Source: Candidatus Electryonea clarkiae
GTDB taxonomy: Bacteria > Electryoneota > Electryoneia > Electryoneales > Electryoneaceae
NCBI GenBank assembly: GCA_030765455.1
Contig: JAVCCM010000044.1
Coordinates: forward strand, 1 to 49,285
DNA length: 49,285 nt
Reading direction: 5' to 3'
The notes beneath the pieces are model-generated. The model worked only from the letters and a program-made list of their open reading frames with translations. It had not been told where the DNA came from and ran no database searches. Made by a program: the position numbers and the translations under genes. Shown here piece by piece: positions 24,598 through 33,549 of this stretch (positions within the stretch are counted from its first letter, which is position 1; each line of letters opens with the position of its first letter).

Positions 24598-25980
24598 CTA
24601 TAATAAAATGTTGGTTGTCAAAATCATATAGACTGCGAGTCCAATGACATCGTTGGTCATGGTAATGAATGGTCCTGATGCGTGGGCTGGATCCTGTTTG
24701 AACTTTTTGAGGGCGAAGGGAATCATTGCTCCTGTCACTGCCGCAATAACTATCACACAGATCAGAGAAAAACTTACAGCAAATGCTACTTTTAAGTCCC
24801 GCTGCCAAAGAATAATAACCCCGGCAAAAAGCAGGGAAATTACAATTCCATTTATGAAACCAACAATTACTTCCCGCCCGATCCTTTTGAAGGTATGATG
24901 CAGAGGTATATCTCCGGTTGCCAACCCGCGAACCACTATCGTCGAAGATTGAATCCCCACATTTCCTGCAACCGCAATAACCACCGGGATAAAAAAGGCA
25001 ATCACTAAAAGAGTGGCAAGTTCTGTTTCGTAGCTTGCCAGGACAAGCACGCTGAGCAGTTCCCCAAAAAACGCTATCAGCAGCCAGGGAAGGCGCGCTC
25101 TGCTTGCCCGAAACAGGCTTCTTTCGCTTACCTCCTCCTCACCAACGCCGCCAAGAAACCCGAGATCTTCTTCCGCTTCGTCCTGGATGACATCAACAAT
25201 ATCATCAACAGTAATTCTTCCCACCAGTTTACCGTCGTTCTCGACTACCGGGGCGCTGATGAGGTCATATCTCCGGAAGATCCTGGCTACTTCTTCCTGA
25301 TCGAGGTCAGAGCTGATGGTTATCATGTCAGGATCAAGGATTTCGGATACTGGCTGTTTTCCGGGCGCGAGCATCAAATCAAGGATTGATAGACGACCCT
25401 TCAGGTGCAATTCATGATCAAGAACGTAAACATAATGGATATCTTCAATCTCTTCTGCTTCCCTGGCTTTCCGAACAGTTTCTATAGCATCTCTCGCAAT
25501 TGCCTTGTCGCTGACCGTGACCAGCTCTAACGCCATTAGACCACCGGCGGACTCCTCATCATAGCTGAGCAGTTTTTCCACCTCTTCACGGTCTTCCGCT
25601 TCCGTTGCTTCAAGCACTCTGCTTCGCACGGATTCGTCAAGCAATCCTGCTATGTCGGCTGCGTCATCGGAATCAAGCTGTTCCAGAATATCGCCGATCC
25701 GTTCATCGCTCAACCGGTCAAGTAATTCTTCCTGATCCGGTTCCTCGAGTTCCGGAAGTACATCGTGCTGTGATTCCTTTTCGAGAAGATCAAATACAAT
25801 ATTACGTTCTAAAGCTCCCAGACTGGACATCAACCGGGCAATTTCAGCATGATGGAGATTTCCAAGAAATTCCCTTGCCTCCTTGAATTTCTCTTCCTCG
25901 AGTAATTCATTTAGCGTGTGGTGCAATTCCTCCAGACTGGGGGAATCAACCGGGATTATTTTTTGGATATCTTCAGGCAT
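24598..25980 (-). CDS. mgtE: Magnesium transporter MgtE
   Basis: A dimeric Mg2+ channel of the inner membrane. The N-terminal superhelical domain shows the MgtE_N pattern (LHHAEIARLMSSL, LSDERIGDILEQLDSDDAADIAGLLDE). It is followed by two CBS domains (LELVTVSDKAIARDAIETV, YVYVLDHELHLKGRLSILDL, SAPVVENDGKLVGRITVDDIV) and five membrane helices with AVAGNVGIQSSTI and PFALKKFKQDPAHASGPF, the pore signatures. About 460 residues, normal for the family. ATG at 25980 overlaps the rsmA stop by 8 bp; a TTG at 25992 is a longer option. CBS and N domains normally close the pore when cytosolic Mg2+ is high. Confidence 0.97.
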   Translation of the reverse strand: MPEDIQKIIPVDSPSLEELHHTLNELLEEEKFKEAREFLGNLHHAEIARLMSSLGALERNIVFDLLEKESQHDVLPELEEPDQEELLDRLSDERIGDILEQLDSDDAADIAGLLDESVRSRVLEATEAEDREEVEKLLSYDEESAGGLMALELVTVSDKAIARDAIETVRKAREAEEIEDIHYVYVLDHELHLKGRLSILDLMLAPGKQPVSEILDPDMITISSDLDQEEVARIFRRYDLISAPVVENDGKLVGRITVDDIVDVIQDEAEEDLGFLGGVGEEEVSERSLFRASRARLPWLLIAFFGELLSVLVLASYETELATLLVIAFFIPVVIAVAGNVGIQSSTIVVRGLATGDIPLHHTFKRIGREVIVGFINGIVISLLFAGVIILWQRDLKVAFAVSFSLICVIVIAAVTGAMIPFALKKFKQDPAHASGPFITMTNDVIGLAVYMILTTNILL

Positions 25981-26890
25981 TATTTCGTTCAACTTTTATG
26001 TTTTTTCGTGGTTCCAATTGTTCAGCCAACCAGGCAAATTCAGCAGCGCTTACAGTTTGAGGTCTCCGGGTCCAATCAAAATCTATGTCCTGCCAGGGAG
26101 TTATATTTGCAATAGTCGGCATACTGTTTCGCAGCATTTTACGTCTCATTCGGAATGTACCCTTAACCAACCTTCGCACGGTATCCCATCGAGCTGAAGG
26201 ATAAACCGGTTCAGCGGCAATATCCATTAACAGGATGGCGGCATCAACCTTCGGAACCGGTTTAAAAGCTTGTGCCGGAACTTTGAAAGAGAGTTGCGGC
26301 TCACCCCAGAAACGCATGAAAACCGACAGTATTCCATATTCACTTGATCCGGGTTTAGATACAATCCTTTTTGCTACCTCAAGCTGCACCATTACTGCAA
26401 TACGTTTGATTTTCCCAGGCTGCTCCCTTGCATAATCCATAATTTTGAACAGCAGTGAAGATGTAATATGAAACGGCAAATTACCGGCTATTGAAAATTC
26501 GCGACCACCAGTCAATGATTCCCAATCCGCTTGCAATATGTCCGAATGCTCCAACCTCAACCGTGATTGTTCTTCCCACCTGCTCGATAATATCCTGATC
26601 ATTTCTTTATCGATCTCTACTGCTATGATTTCTGCTCCTGTTGTGAGCAACGCCTCCGTTAATGCACCTCCACCGGGCCCAACCTCCAAAACTAAATCTT
26701 GTTCCTTGAGTTCAAGCAGTTTAGCTATATCATAGGCAACAGTAGGATCTGTTAGCCAATTCTGACCCAGGGATTTCTTGCCCGGAGGTAAGCCGCCATG
26801 CTTCCGTGAATACCCGATAGGTGACGCTAATCGATTGCTGTCAATTTCTTTTGTTTTCACAACAGGCTTCATTAAAATAATTTCGTTCAT
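25973..26890 (-). CDS. rsmA: 16S rRNA (adenine1518/1519-N6) dimethyltransferase RsmA (KsgA)
   Basis: RsmA uses S-adenosylmethionine to dimethylate two adjacent adenines in helix 45 of 16S rRNA, a late check of 30S assembly. Visible motifs are KSLGQNWLTD at the start of the domain, VLEVGPGGGALTEAL (SAM loop), IIAVEIDKEM, SIAGNLPFHITSSLLF (catalytic NLPF) and PVPKVDAAIL. It has 305 residues, with about 35 residues before the KKSLGQN motif, longer than usual. The ATG at 26890 was kept; an ATG at 26872 is possible. First gene of the rsmA-mgtE pair. The start is preceded by a tiny four-codon frame and a hairpin that holds the AGGAGG sequence (see that entry). Confidence 0.96.
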   Translation of the reverse strand: MNEIILMKPVVKTKEIDSNRLASPIGYSRKHGGLPPGKKSLGQNWLTDPTVAYDIAKLLELKEQDLVLEVGPGGGALTEALLTTGAEIIAVEIDKEMIRILSSRWEEQSRLRLEHSDILQADWESLTGGREFSIAGNLPFHITSSLLFKIMDYAREQPGKIKRIAVMVQLEVAKRIVSKPGSSEYGILSVFMRFWGEPQLSFKVPAQAFKPVPKVDAAILLMDIAAEPVYPSARWDTVRRLVKGTFRMRRKMLRNSMPTIANITPWQDIDFDWTRRPQTVSAAEFAWLAEQLEPRKNIKVERNNA

Positions 26891-26923
26891 CCTTTAAGCA
26901 TATAATGCCTCCTTGCGGCATTA
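26887..26923 (-). promoter_or_regulatory. rsmA leader: SD in a hairpin plus a four-codon upstream frame
   Basis: On the minus strand TAATGCC (26917-26923) pairs perfectly with GGCATTA (26903-26909). The AGGAGG straddles the loop and 3' arm. Seven bases after it lies ATG CTT AAA GGA TGA (26901-26887), whose stop overlaps the rsmA ATG (26890). Translation of the short frame would feed into rsmA by coupling, and the hairpin could limit ribosome access. The structure is visible; the regulation is inference. Confidence 0.45.
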
Positions 26924-27441
26924 AAAGCTAAGGTATAAATGCTGATTAATTCCGATCAAGCATTGTGGTTGATCCTAAGTTTATTTCATATCAAATAATG
27001 GCTTTGAGCTTCACTTTAATATGCAAACGCAGAAGATACCGGGGATATAGATTATCTGCAAGCAGTATTTATCGTTAAGAAAACAATTGACTGTCCCTGA
27101 CTCTCATAACAACTATTGACATTATGTAAAACTAATACTTAATTTGTTGTAACCAATCCAGTGAAACCACGGCACATTGCAGCCATTGTCTGGTGATTCC
27201 CATTAGCGGGTTTATTTTTTATTTACACTGATTATTATTATCTCTAATTCTACGTTAAATAATGTTAATACAATACACCATAAGATTTTAACTCATCATT
27301 TTAGGAAGATCAATTCTCAACATTCCTGACAACTTCAAAAATTATGTCCTTTACAATGCATATGTGCATAAATCATTTAGAAGAACATGATATGACTGAT
27401 GATAATTTTAAAACATTTTCATACAAAGGAAATCTGCGATC
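26924..27441. other. Long AT-rich leader region of rho
   Basis: No coding frame is supported in this gap. A TTGACA at 27116-27121, with TTAATT 17 bases later, is a possible rho promoter, which would give an untranslated leader of about 295 bases. rho genes in other bacteria are autoregulated through long leaders, so such a leader is plausible. Confidence 0.35.
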
Positions 27442-28740
27442 ATGGAAATAGCAGAGCTAAGTAATCTCAAAATCGCTGACCTGAACAAGCGTGCAAAAGA
27501 ACTCAAGGTGGAAGGTTACAGTGGTTTTCCGCGTAAAGAGTTGGTATTTAAAATACTTGAAAAACAGGCTCAAAAAGAGGGCTTGATATTTGGAAGTGGT
27601 GTATTAGAAATCCTTCCTGATGGTTATGGTTTTTTGCGCAGCACAAATTCAAATTATTTACCCGGTCCGGATGATATTTACGTGTCACCCTCCCAAATCA
27701 AACGGTTTGGCTTGCGTAAAGGACATATCGTCGCAGGGCAAATCAGACCACCCAAGGAAAATGAACGTTTCTTTGCACTTCTGAAGGTTGAGGCAGTTAA
27801 TTTTGAAGATCCTGAAAAAGTCAGGGAATCCATTCTGTTTGAAAATCTAACCCCTCTTCATCCCGATGAGAGATTAAAACTTGAGTACGAACCCAAAGAT
27901 ATTTCCACAAGGATAATGGATCTTTTCGACCCGGTTGGGAAGGGTCAGCGTGGTCTGATTGTCTCTCCTCCACGAACCGGAAAAACAGTTCTACTGCAGA
28001 AAATTGCACTTGCTATTGAAGCCAATCATCCCGAAGTAAACTTAATCATTTTGCTTATTGATGAACGTCCTGAAGAAGTAACCGATTTTCAGAGGACAGT
28101 AAAAAGTGAGGTGATTTCATCTACTTTTGACGAGAGACCTGAACGCCATATACAGGTTGCCAGCATGGTTATCGAGAAGGCAAAAAGGCTTGTTGAGTAT
28201 CAGAAAGATGTTGTAATTCTTCTTGATTCAATCACCCGTCTTGCCCGTGCTTATAACTCTGTTGCTCCGCATTCAGGCAGGATCCTTTCCGGTGGTGTCG
28301 ATGCTACTGCGCTTTATGAGCCCAAGAAATTCTTCGGCGCTGCAAGAAATATTGAATTCGGCGGGAGCCTGACAATAGTCGCCACTGCGCTGGTCGATAC
28401 AGGCAGCCGTATGGACGAGGTAATATTTGAAGAATTCAAGGGTACCGGTAATATGGAATTAGCCCTCGAGCGTCGGCTTTCAGATGCCAGAATCTTCCCG
28501 GCATTCGATATCAACCGGAGTGGCACGAGAAAGGAAGAACGAATCCTCGAAGAACATGTGTTGAACCGTGTCTGGATACTTAGAAACATGTTATCAGATT
28601 ACAGCCCGATGGAAACCATGAAGTTCGTTCTCGACAAAATGAGAAATACAGACACAAATGAAGAATTCCTCATGAGTATGTCAAAAGGTACCGGGATGTC
28701 GAAACCACCGGATAAACGTAGTGTTAGAAACCATAAATAA
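27442..28740 (+). CDS. rho: Transcription termination factor Rho
   Basis: A hexameric RNA-dependent ATPase that ends transcription. The N-terminal Rho_N helix ([20 protein letters not shown]) and cold-shock-like RNA-binding domain ([15 protein letters not shown]) come first. The RecA-like motor follows with Walker A ([11 protein letters not shown]), [12 protein letters not shown], Walker B ([16 protein letters not shown]) and the arginine-finger region ([21 protein letters not shown]). It has 432 residues, a standard length with no inserted N-terminal extension. AAAGGAAA lies upstream of the ATG at 27442. It is followed by its own strong terminator. Confidence 0.98.
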   Translation: MEIAELSNLKIADLNKRAKELKVEGYSGFPRKELVFKILEKQAQKEGLIFGSGVLEILPDGYGFLRSTNSNYLPGPDDIYVSPSQIKRFGLRKGHIVAGQIRPPKENERFFALLKVEAVNFEDPEKVRESILFENLTPLHPDERLKLEYEPKDISTRIMDLFDPVGKGQRGLIVSPPRTGKTVLLQKIALAIEANHPEVNLIILLIDERPEEVTDFQRTVKSEVISSTFDERPERHIQVASMVIEKAKRLVEYQKDVVILLDSITRLARAYNSVAPHSGRILSGGVDATALYEPKKFFGAARNIEFGGSLTIVATALVDTGSRMDEVIFEEFKGTGNMELALERRLSDARIFPAFDINRSGTRKEERILEEHVLNRVWILRNMLSDYSPMETMKFVLDKMRNTDTNEEFLMSMSKGTGMSKPPDKRSVRNHK

Positions 28741-28775
28741 AATTTATACAACAATGTGAATCATCTAAATTGCTG

Positions 28776-28804
28776 AAGGGCGGACATCACTGTCCGCCCT
28801 TTAT
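28776..28804 (+). terminator. Rho-independent terminator after rho
   Basis: An 11-bp perfect stem (AAGGGCGGACA / TGTCCGCCCTT) with a TCAC loop is followed by TTATTAT. It ends the rho transcript 35 bp after the stop. Confidence 0.88.
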
Positions 28805-28831
28805 TATATATAGCATTTATACTTAAGCCTG

Positions 28832-29575
28832 ATGGACAAAACCCACAACAGCCCCGAACAAACTCTTATCGACACTTTGAAGAGTTTGTTAAATGCTCCC
28901 ATAAGTCTCACATATACAAACAACCGGAGAAGAATGATCAGCGCTCGCAGGGAGCGAAATCTCTTCGTCATTCGTCTTCATCATCAGTTCATATATGCCA
29001 ATAATGATGTAATTACTGCTTTATCGGGATGGCTGAAAGCCCCTAAAGGTAAACCACCTGCAATCGTCAGGGATTTTGTCAATTCAATTCCTAAAGCTGC
29101 AAAGAAGAAAAAACTGCATGAAGATAATGATCAAGCTGTATTAACCATCTCCAATTCTGGGAGGTCTTTCTCTGAAAATAAGAATCTTAAGACCAAAGGA
29201 GAGGTGCATGACCTTGAACGCCTTTTCACCCAGGTGAGTGAACGTTTTTTTGCCGGTAATATTACCTCACAAATAACCTGGGGCAGGGACACTTCAAGCC
29301 TGAAAGTTCGAACACGAAGACTGGGGGCGTATTACAGGGATGATGATTTAATTGTCATTCACCCTGTGCTTGATAATCCCTATGTTCCGGAAGCTGTTGT
29401 CGCTTTTACAATTTTCCACGAGATGTTACATTCAAAGCAGCCTGAAGACCACCGTCCGCATAATGCTGTATTCAAGCGAGCGGAGCGTAAACATCCTGAT
29501 TATAAATTTGTTATCAAATGGCAAAAAGATTATTCTTATCTGCTCAATGGCGGCCAGACCAATAAATCATCCTGA
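28832..29575 (+). CDS. SprT-like zinc metallopeptidase-fold protein
   Basis: The protein has 247 residues. The C-terminal half shows TIFHEMLHSKQPEDHRPHNAVFKRAERKHPDY, containing the HExxH-type zinc site (HEMLH) and a later His that could complete the metal ligands (written here as three adjoining motifs FHEMLHSK, DHRPHNAVF and KRAERKHPDY). The preceding strand pattern ITWGRDTSSLKVRTRRLGAY and DDDLIVIHPVLD fits SprT/YgjP-like minimal gluzincins, which in eukaryotes (Spartan) cut DNA-protein crosslinks. The N-terminal 120 residues are basic (KKKKLHEDN, NNRRRMISARRERN) and may bind nucleic acid. No signal peptide. Its place after rho may be by chance, since a terminator separates them. Confidence 0.8.
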   Translation: MDKTHNSPEQTLIDTLKSLLNAPISLTYTNNRRRMISARRERNLFVIRLHHQFIYANNDVITALSGWLKAPKGKPPAIVRDFVNSIPKAAKKKKLHEDNDQAVLTISNSGRSFSENKNLKTKGEVHDLERLFTQVSERFFAGNITSQITWGRDTSSLKVRTRRLGAYYRDDDLIVIHPVLDNPYVPEAVVAFTIFHEMLHSKQPEDHRPHNAVFKRAERKHPDYKFVIKWQKDYSYLLNGGQTNKSS

Positions 29576-29634
29576 CACGAGAATGTTCGGTTTTGCGCAA
29601 ATAATAATGATTTTACACTTGCATGATTACGATG

Positions 29635-29646
29635 ATGTAATTACAT
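29635..29646. promoter_or_regulatory. Perfect palindrome upstream of mazE, likely operator
   Basis: ATGTAATTACAT is a perfect 12-base palindrome eight bases before the mazE start. MazE proteins bind palindromes that overlap their own promoters, so this is a likely autoregulation site. The nearby GATTACGATG may be a second half-site. Confidence 0.5.
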
Positions 29647-29653
29647 TGTAGCT

Positions 29654-29914
29654 ATGAAGACACACATAGTTAAAATTGGCAATTCACAGGGTATTCGTAT
29701 TCCCAAGATTCTATTGGAAGAGAGCCGCATAGGCATGGACGTGGAACTAGTCGTTCAGCATGAACAGATTATTGTCCGCTCCCTGAAAAAAACACGTAGT
29801 GGATGGGATGAGTCTTTCAGGAAAATGGCTACGAATAATGATGATAAAATCCTCGACGAGGAACACCTCGCCTCCCAAAGTTCATGGGATTCAACAGAAT
29901 GGGTATGGGACTAA
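29654..29914 (+). CDS. mazE: MazE-type antitoxin (AbrB/SpoVT fold)
   Basis: An 86-residue antitoxin that neutralises the toxin encoded 9 bp downstream and represses the operon. The N-terminal swapped-hairpin DNA-binding fold shows VKIGNSQGIRIPKILLEE and MDVELVV...IIVRSL. The acidic C-terminus (DDKILDEEHL...DSTEWVWD) is the flexible tail expected to wrap around the toxin, with aromatic residues at its end. The ribosome site is poor (GTAGCT before ATG). A palindromic operator lies directly upstream. Confidence 0.93.
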   Translation: MKTHIVKIGNSQGIRIPKILLEESRIGMDVELVVQHEQIIVRSLKKTRSGWDESFRKMATNNDDKILDEEHLASQSSWDSTEWVWD

Positions 29915-29923
29915 TTTAGTATT

Positions 29924-30247
29924 ATGTCTGTAGAGAGATTTGAAGTATTTCTGGTAGATCTTGATCCGACACGGGGAATGGAGATAAGGGAAACAAGACC
30001 ATGCTGTGTGGTTTCTCCCGACGAAATCAACCACAATATTTCAACTGTGATTGTCGCACCGATGACATCCAAAGGACAAGGTTATCCCACCAGGGTAAAA
30101 TGTACTTTCCAGGGTACTGCCGGACAAATCGTTTTAGATCAGTTAAGAACAGTTGATAAATCACGTCTCGTAAAAAAACTTGGGAAGATAGCTACTTCTG
30201 AACAGGATGGTGTCCTAATACTATTACAGGAGATGTTTGCCAGGTAA
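29924..30247 (+). CDS. mazF: MazF/PemK-type endoribonuclease toxin
   Basis: A 107-residue type II toxin that cleaves mRNA at short specific sequences. Family motifs are intact: VFLVDLDPTRGMEIRETRPC, VVSPDEIN, VIVAPMTSKG, YPTRVKC and GQIVLDQLRTVDKSRLVKKLG. The conserved Arg after the RG motif region and the Thr of MTS form the active site in the family. It is co-transcribed with mazE (9-bp gap). Both genes look complete, so this is probably a working pair, in contrast to the broken pair at 41124-42130. Confidence 0.93.
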   Translation: MSVERFEVFLVDLDPTRGMEIRETRPCCVVSPDEINHNISTVIVAPMTSKGQGYPTRVKCTFQGTAGQIVLDQLRTVDKSRLVKKLGKIATSEQDGVLILLQEMFAR

Positions 30248-30651
30248 TAAGAAAATTATAAAGCAAAATTGAATAGCTTATCAGTTTTGATAAAACGAGG
30301 AAATAGAATGTACGAGTACAAAAAGTATTTATGATCTCTAAAAGGAATCTATTGAAATATTGCTCTCAACGTAAAGATATATCCTCAATAGAGACGGTTG
30401 GATCCTTTTGAAAACGGTAGTCAACTACTAAAATCAGCTGTTCATGGTGGAATTTACATAGCGATTGATCTGAATTGGTGTACTATTCTTGTACGAACCT
30501 CATGTTTTCGTGAACAATTATGATTCTGAAACATGCAATTGACCGGGAGAAGAATTTCTCATTCCGCTTTTCCCCAAGAGTACTATTGCTTACCTTCTTT
30601 ACATTCATATTACCTACAACAGATATACTTTGAAACAACTTGGAGACTTCG
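30248..30651. other. Gene-free region between mazF and pepT
   Basis: Contains an eight-codon frame (MYEYKKYL) after GAGGA at about 30297 and otherwise nothing that looks coding or structured. The pepT ribosome site (GGAG, 30641-30644) closes it. Confidence 0.35.
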
Positions 30652-31905
30652 ATGATTACCGATGATATTCGTGATTTTATGCGAACAGATGTTCGTGAAC
30701 GATTTCTACGATATGTACAGATTTATACTACTTCCGATGAAGAGAACCCGGAGACGCCCTCAACCAAGAGACAATTTGACCTGGCAAGAATACTTGAGCG
30801 AGAGTTGAAAGACCTCGGGTTAAATGAAGTACGCTGCGACGACCACGCCTATGTCTATGGTGTGCTTCCGGCTACCAATGGCGTTAAGGCTGATACATTC
30901 GGTTTGCTTGCACATGTGGATACTTCACCTGACCAGCCTGGCGAAAATGTGAAACCCAGGATTATCGAAAATTGGGACGGATCTCCGATTGAATATCCTG
31001 ATGATCCGGACTTGACTTTATCTGATGCGGATTGCCCGGAATTGAAAGATTTTATTGGCGACAACATCATTACAGCATCCGGTAAAACTCTGCTTGGCGC
31101 TGATGATAAAGCAGGTGTTGCTGAAATCATGGCGGCGATGGCAACTTTTGTCAAATTCCCCGAATTGAAACATGGTGAAATCAAAGTATGTTTTACTCCA
31201 GACGAGGAGATCGGGCGCGGCACAGTGGAAATAGACGAAGACTGGCTTCCAAAATTCTGCTATACACTTGACGGTGGTTATCCCGGTGAGCTTGAGGGAG
31301 AAAATTTCGATGCATGGCGAGCTGATGTAACATTCAAGGGAGTAGGTGTTCATCCCGGTTATGCAAAAAACAAAATGATAAACGCATGCCTTGTAGCGGC
31401 AAATTTTGTTGCAGCGCTGCCTGAATGGCAAACCCCGGCGACTACTGAAAAGCGTGAAGGGTTTTTCCATGTTGTAGGTATCGAAGGCGACTTTGAAAAT
31501 GCAAAAACCGTTATGATCATTCGTGATTTTGAGGTTCCGAAGAATAAAATTAGAATGGAATATCTTGAAAGTCTAAAAGATATGTTTGAAAAAAGATATC
31601 CAGGGCTCGAAATAGACCTCAAGTTCACATATCAGTACCAGAATATGCGTGATATCATTGTGGAAACTCCGGAGGTCATGGACCTGGCGCATAAAGCAAT
31701 TGAAGATGCCGGGATCAAGGTGTTACGTAAATCCATTCGCGGCGGCACAGACGGCGCGAGATTGACACAACTTGGGCATCCGACACCAAACATATTCGCT
31801 GGAGGTCTTCTCTTCCATTCACGCCGTGAGTGGGTCGCCGAGTCAAGTTTGGTCAAATCAGTGGAGACGGTTATCCACCTTGCAAAACACTGGAGTGAAG
31901 CATAA
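30652..31905 (+). CDS. pepT: Peptidase T (tripeptide aminopeptidase)
   Basis: A cytosolic dizinc M20-family aminopeptidase that removes the N-terminal residue of tripeptides. Motifs: GLLAHVDTSPD (zinc His and catalytic Asp), LLGADDKAGVAEIMAA (bridging Asp), CFTPDEEIGRGT (catalytic Glu pair), TLDGGYPGELEGENF, and SIRGGTDGARLTQLGHPTPN near the end with the last His ligand in GLLFHSRREW. About 417 residues, as usual. Start chosen at ATG 30652 with GGAG seven bases upstream; the longer TTG at 30640 overlaps that site. Confidence 0.97.
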   Translation: MITDDIRDFMRTDVRERFLRYVQIYTTSDEENPETPSTKRQFDLARILERELKDLGLNEVRCDDHAYVYGVLPATNGVKADTFGLLAHVDTSPDQPGENVKPRIIENWDGSPIEYPDDPDLTLSDADCPELKDFIGDNIITASGKTLLGADDKAGVAEIMAAMATFVKFPELKHGEIKVCFTPDEEIGRGTVEIDEDWLPKFCYTLDGGYPGELEGENFDAWRADVTFKGVGVHPGYAKNKMINACLVAANFVAALPEWQTPATTEKREGFFHVVGIEGDFENAKTVMIIRDFEVPKNKIRMEYLESLKDMFEKRYPGLEIDLKFTYQYQNMRDIIVETPEVMDLAHKAIEDAGIKVLRKSIRGGTDGARLTQLGHPTPNIFAGGLLFHSRREWVAESSLVKSVETVIHLAKHWSEA

Positions 31906-31951
31906 CGGCAATTGTTGGAATCTCAAAACTATATGTATTTCCAGGAAAACG

Positions 31952-32048
31952 CCTGAGGCAGAGGCGGTTACGCAAAACCGAAAAGTTCAGTGTTAAATGA
32001 CTGAGGCATAAGCATATACACAAAACCGAAAATTTCAGTGGTGAACGA
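31952..32048. repeat. Two tandem imperfect copies of a 49-bp sequence
   Basis: Copies at about 31952-32000 and 32000-32048 share CTGAGGCA, CAAAACCGAAAA and TTCAGTG in the same order and spacing. They are non-coding and lie after the pepT stop. Confidence 0.7.
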
Positions 32049-32069
32049 CCAAATTTTAATCTTTTGAAA

Positions 32070-32150
32070 GACCCGAAGGGTCGAAATAATGTAGCCCGGG
32101 GTGTAAACCCCGGGAATTTAAGAGCACTTATAATTAAGTCCCGCAGGGAC
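32070..32150. repeat. Row of three short GC hairpins
   Basis: GACCCGAAGGGTC (32070-32082), CCCGGGGTGTAAACCCCGGG (32095-32114) and GTCCCGCAGGGAC (32138-32150) follow one another with AT-rich spacers. The same style of hairpins, including the GTGAAAC/GTGTAAAC loops, appears in the MITE-like element at 41678, so the two are probably related. Confidence 0.7.
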
Positions 32151-32281
32151 GACAGAAATCATATAACGGATGCAAACTGATTTTGTTTCTTTCCCGTGGA
32201 ACGTGCTGAGCTTCATCCGAAAATCCACTCATTTAGGAAAGAGGATTCTATTAAACCCAACAGTACTTCAGGAATGATAAG

Positions 32282-32734
32282 ATGGATATAAACCTGTTAA
32301 TCGAGGAACTCGAGAAAAACGAGAATAATCTTAGTTTTCCTAATTGGGAAAAAGAGATCGTTGAACGCCTTCTTTCAGAAATCCCTCATTACTCATGGAT
32401 AGGATTTTACTGGGTGAAAGGTGACCGGCTCGAGCTTGGCGCATGGGAAGGTCCCGAAGCTACTGAGCATGTATCAATACCGGTTGGAGAAGGAATTTGC
32501 GGACTTGCTGCTCGAACAAAAGAGACGGTTATTGTTGATGATGTAGATGAACGTCCTGAATATATTGCATGTTTTCCTGGAACAAAAAGCGAAATAGTCG
32601 TACCGATAATCCGTGGTGGTGAAACCATCGGTGAAATAGATATTGATGGTGATAAACCGGCGGCTTTCACCGGGAAAGACAGGAGAGCCCTCGAACGCCT
32701 CGCTGAAATCATAGCTGAAAAATACCCGCACTGA
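32282..32734 (+). CDS. msrC: GAF-domain free methionine-(R)-sulfoxide reductase
   Basis: The protein is a single 150-residue GAF domain. It reduces free methionine-R-sulfoxide with thioredoxin as the electron donor, part of oxidant defence. Signature stretches are WIGFYWVKGDRLELG, GEGICGLAARTKE and YIACFPGTKSEIVVPI, followed by GEIDIDGDKP. Two Cys are present (in GICG and YIAC); the third Cys of some relatives is missing, so resolution would use these two. It opens a five-gene operon: its TGA overlaps the mutM ATG by one base. Confidence 0.87.
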   Translation: MDINLLIEELEKNENNLSFPNWEKEIVERLLSEIPHYSWIGFYWVKGDRLELGAWEGPEATEHVSIPVGEGICGLAARTKETVIVDDVDERPEYIACFPGTKSEIVVPIIRGGETIGEIDIDGDKPAAFTGKDRRALERLAEIIAEKYPH

Positions 32735-33549
32735 TGCCAGAATTACCCGAAGTTGAAACAATCATCCGGGCGTTGAAACCAGACCTTGCCGGTCGAATAA
32801 TTATTTCGCTCCGGTTGCTGCACCCGAGAGTTCACCGGGATACTGACCCGATCCGAATGTGTGACAATGCAAAAGGTGCTGAAATCAAAGACGTTTACCG
32901 TCGAGGTAAATTCATCATATTCGAACTTTCACCGGGCAGAACCAACCTGGTAGCCCATCTTGGTATGTCGGGCAGACTATTAACTACTGATACACCATCT
33001 GATGACAAACATCTTCGCGCATTATTTGAACTTTCCGGCAATATTTTTCTCAATTTTATCGACATCCGCACTTTCGGAAAGCTCTTCAATCTCGAGGGCA
33101 AAATTCCGCCCGGTTTCAAAAATCTCGGAGTGGAGCCATTATCATCAAAGTTCACATCTTCTCGATTTTCCGGTATGCTGGCAGGTCGAACTACCGATAT
33201 CAAAACGCTTCTGCTTAGGCAGGACCTGATCGCCGGGATCGGAAATATCTATGCTTCGGAGGCTCTCTTTATCTCCCGCATCCATCCTGCTCGGGCGGGA
33301 GAGGATTTGTTAACCAGGGAAATCTGTTCTCTCCATAAGACAATAAGAAAAGTTCTCCATAATGCAATTGATCAAATGGGTACTACATTTTCGGATTATC
33401 GTAAACCGGACGGATCGCCGGGTAATTTCGGCAACAGTTTGACGGTGTATGGGCGGGACGGTTCGCCTTGCATTAGATGCAAAACAAACCTTGAAAGAAT
33501 AAATCAGCATGGTCGCAGCACCTTTTTCTGCCCACAATGTCAACACTGA
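32734..33549 (+). CDS. mutM: Formamidopyrimidine-DNA glycosylase MutM (Fpg)
   Basis: Base-excision repair enzyme that removes 8-oxoguanine and formamidopyrimidines and cuts at the abasic site. It begins MPELPEVETI with the catalytic Pro2 and Glu3, and has the Lys in RRGKFIIF, the LGMSGRL loop, the helix-two-turn-helix (RQDLIAGIGNIYASEALF) and the C-terminal zinc finger (CIRCK and FFCPQCQ). It has 271 residues, standard length. It overlaps the upstream reductase by one base and the downstream pgeF by 41 bases. Sharing an operon with a methionine-sulfoxide reductase suggests a common oxidative-damage context. Confidence 0.97.
   Translation: MPELPEVETIIRALKPDLAGRIIISLRLLHPRVHRDTDPIRMCDNAKGAEIKDVYRRGKFIIFELSPGRTNLVAHLGMSGRLLTTDTPSDDKHLRALFELSGNIFLNFIDIRTFGKLFNLEGKIPPGFKNLGVEPLSSKFTSSRFSGMLAGRTTDIKTLLLRQDLIAGIGNIYASEALFISRIHPARAGEDLLTREICSLHKTIRKVLHNAIDQMGTTFSDYRKPDGSPGNFGNSLTVYGRDGSPCIRCKTNLERINQHGRSTFFCPQCQH

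Noticed and set aside
24644..24898. Plus-strand frame inside mgtE
   Set aside because: Antisense shadow of the membrane part of mgtE; mgtE motifs are unambiguous.
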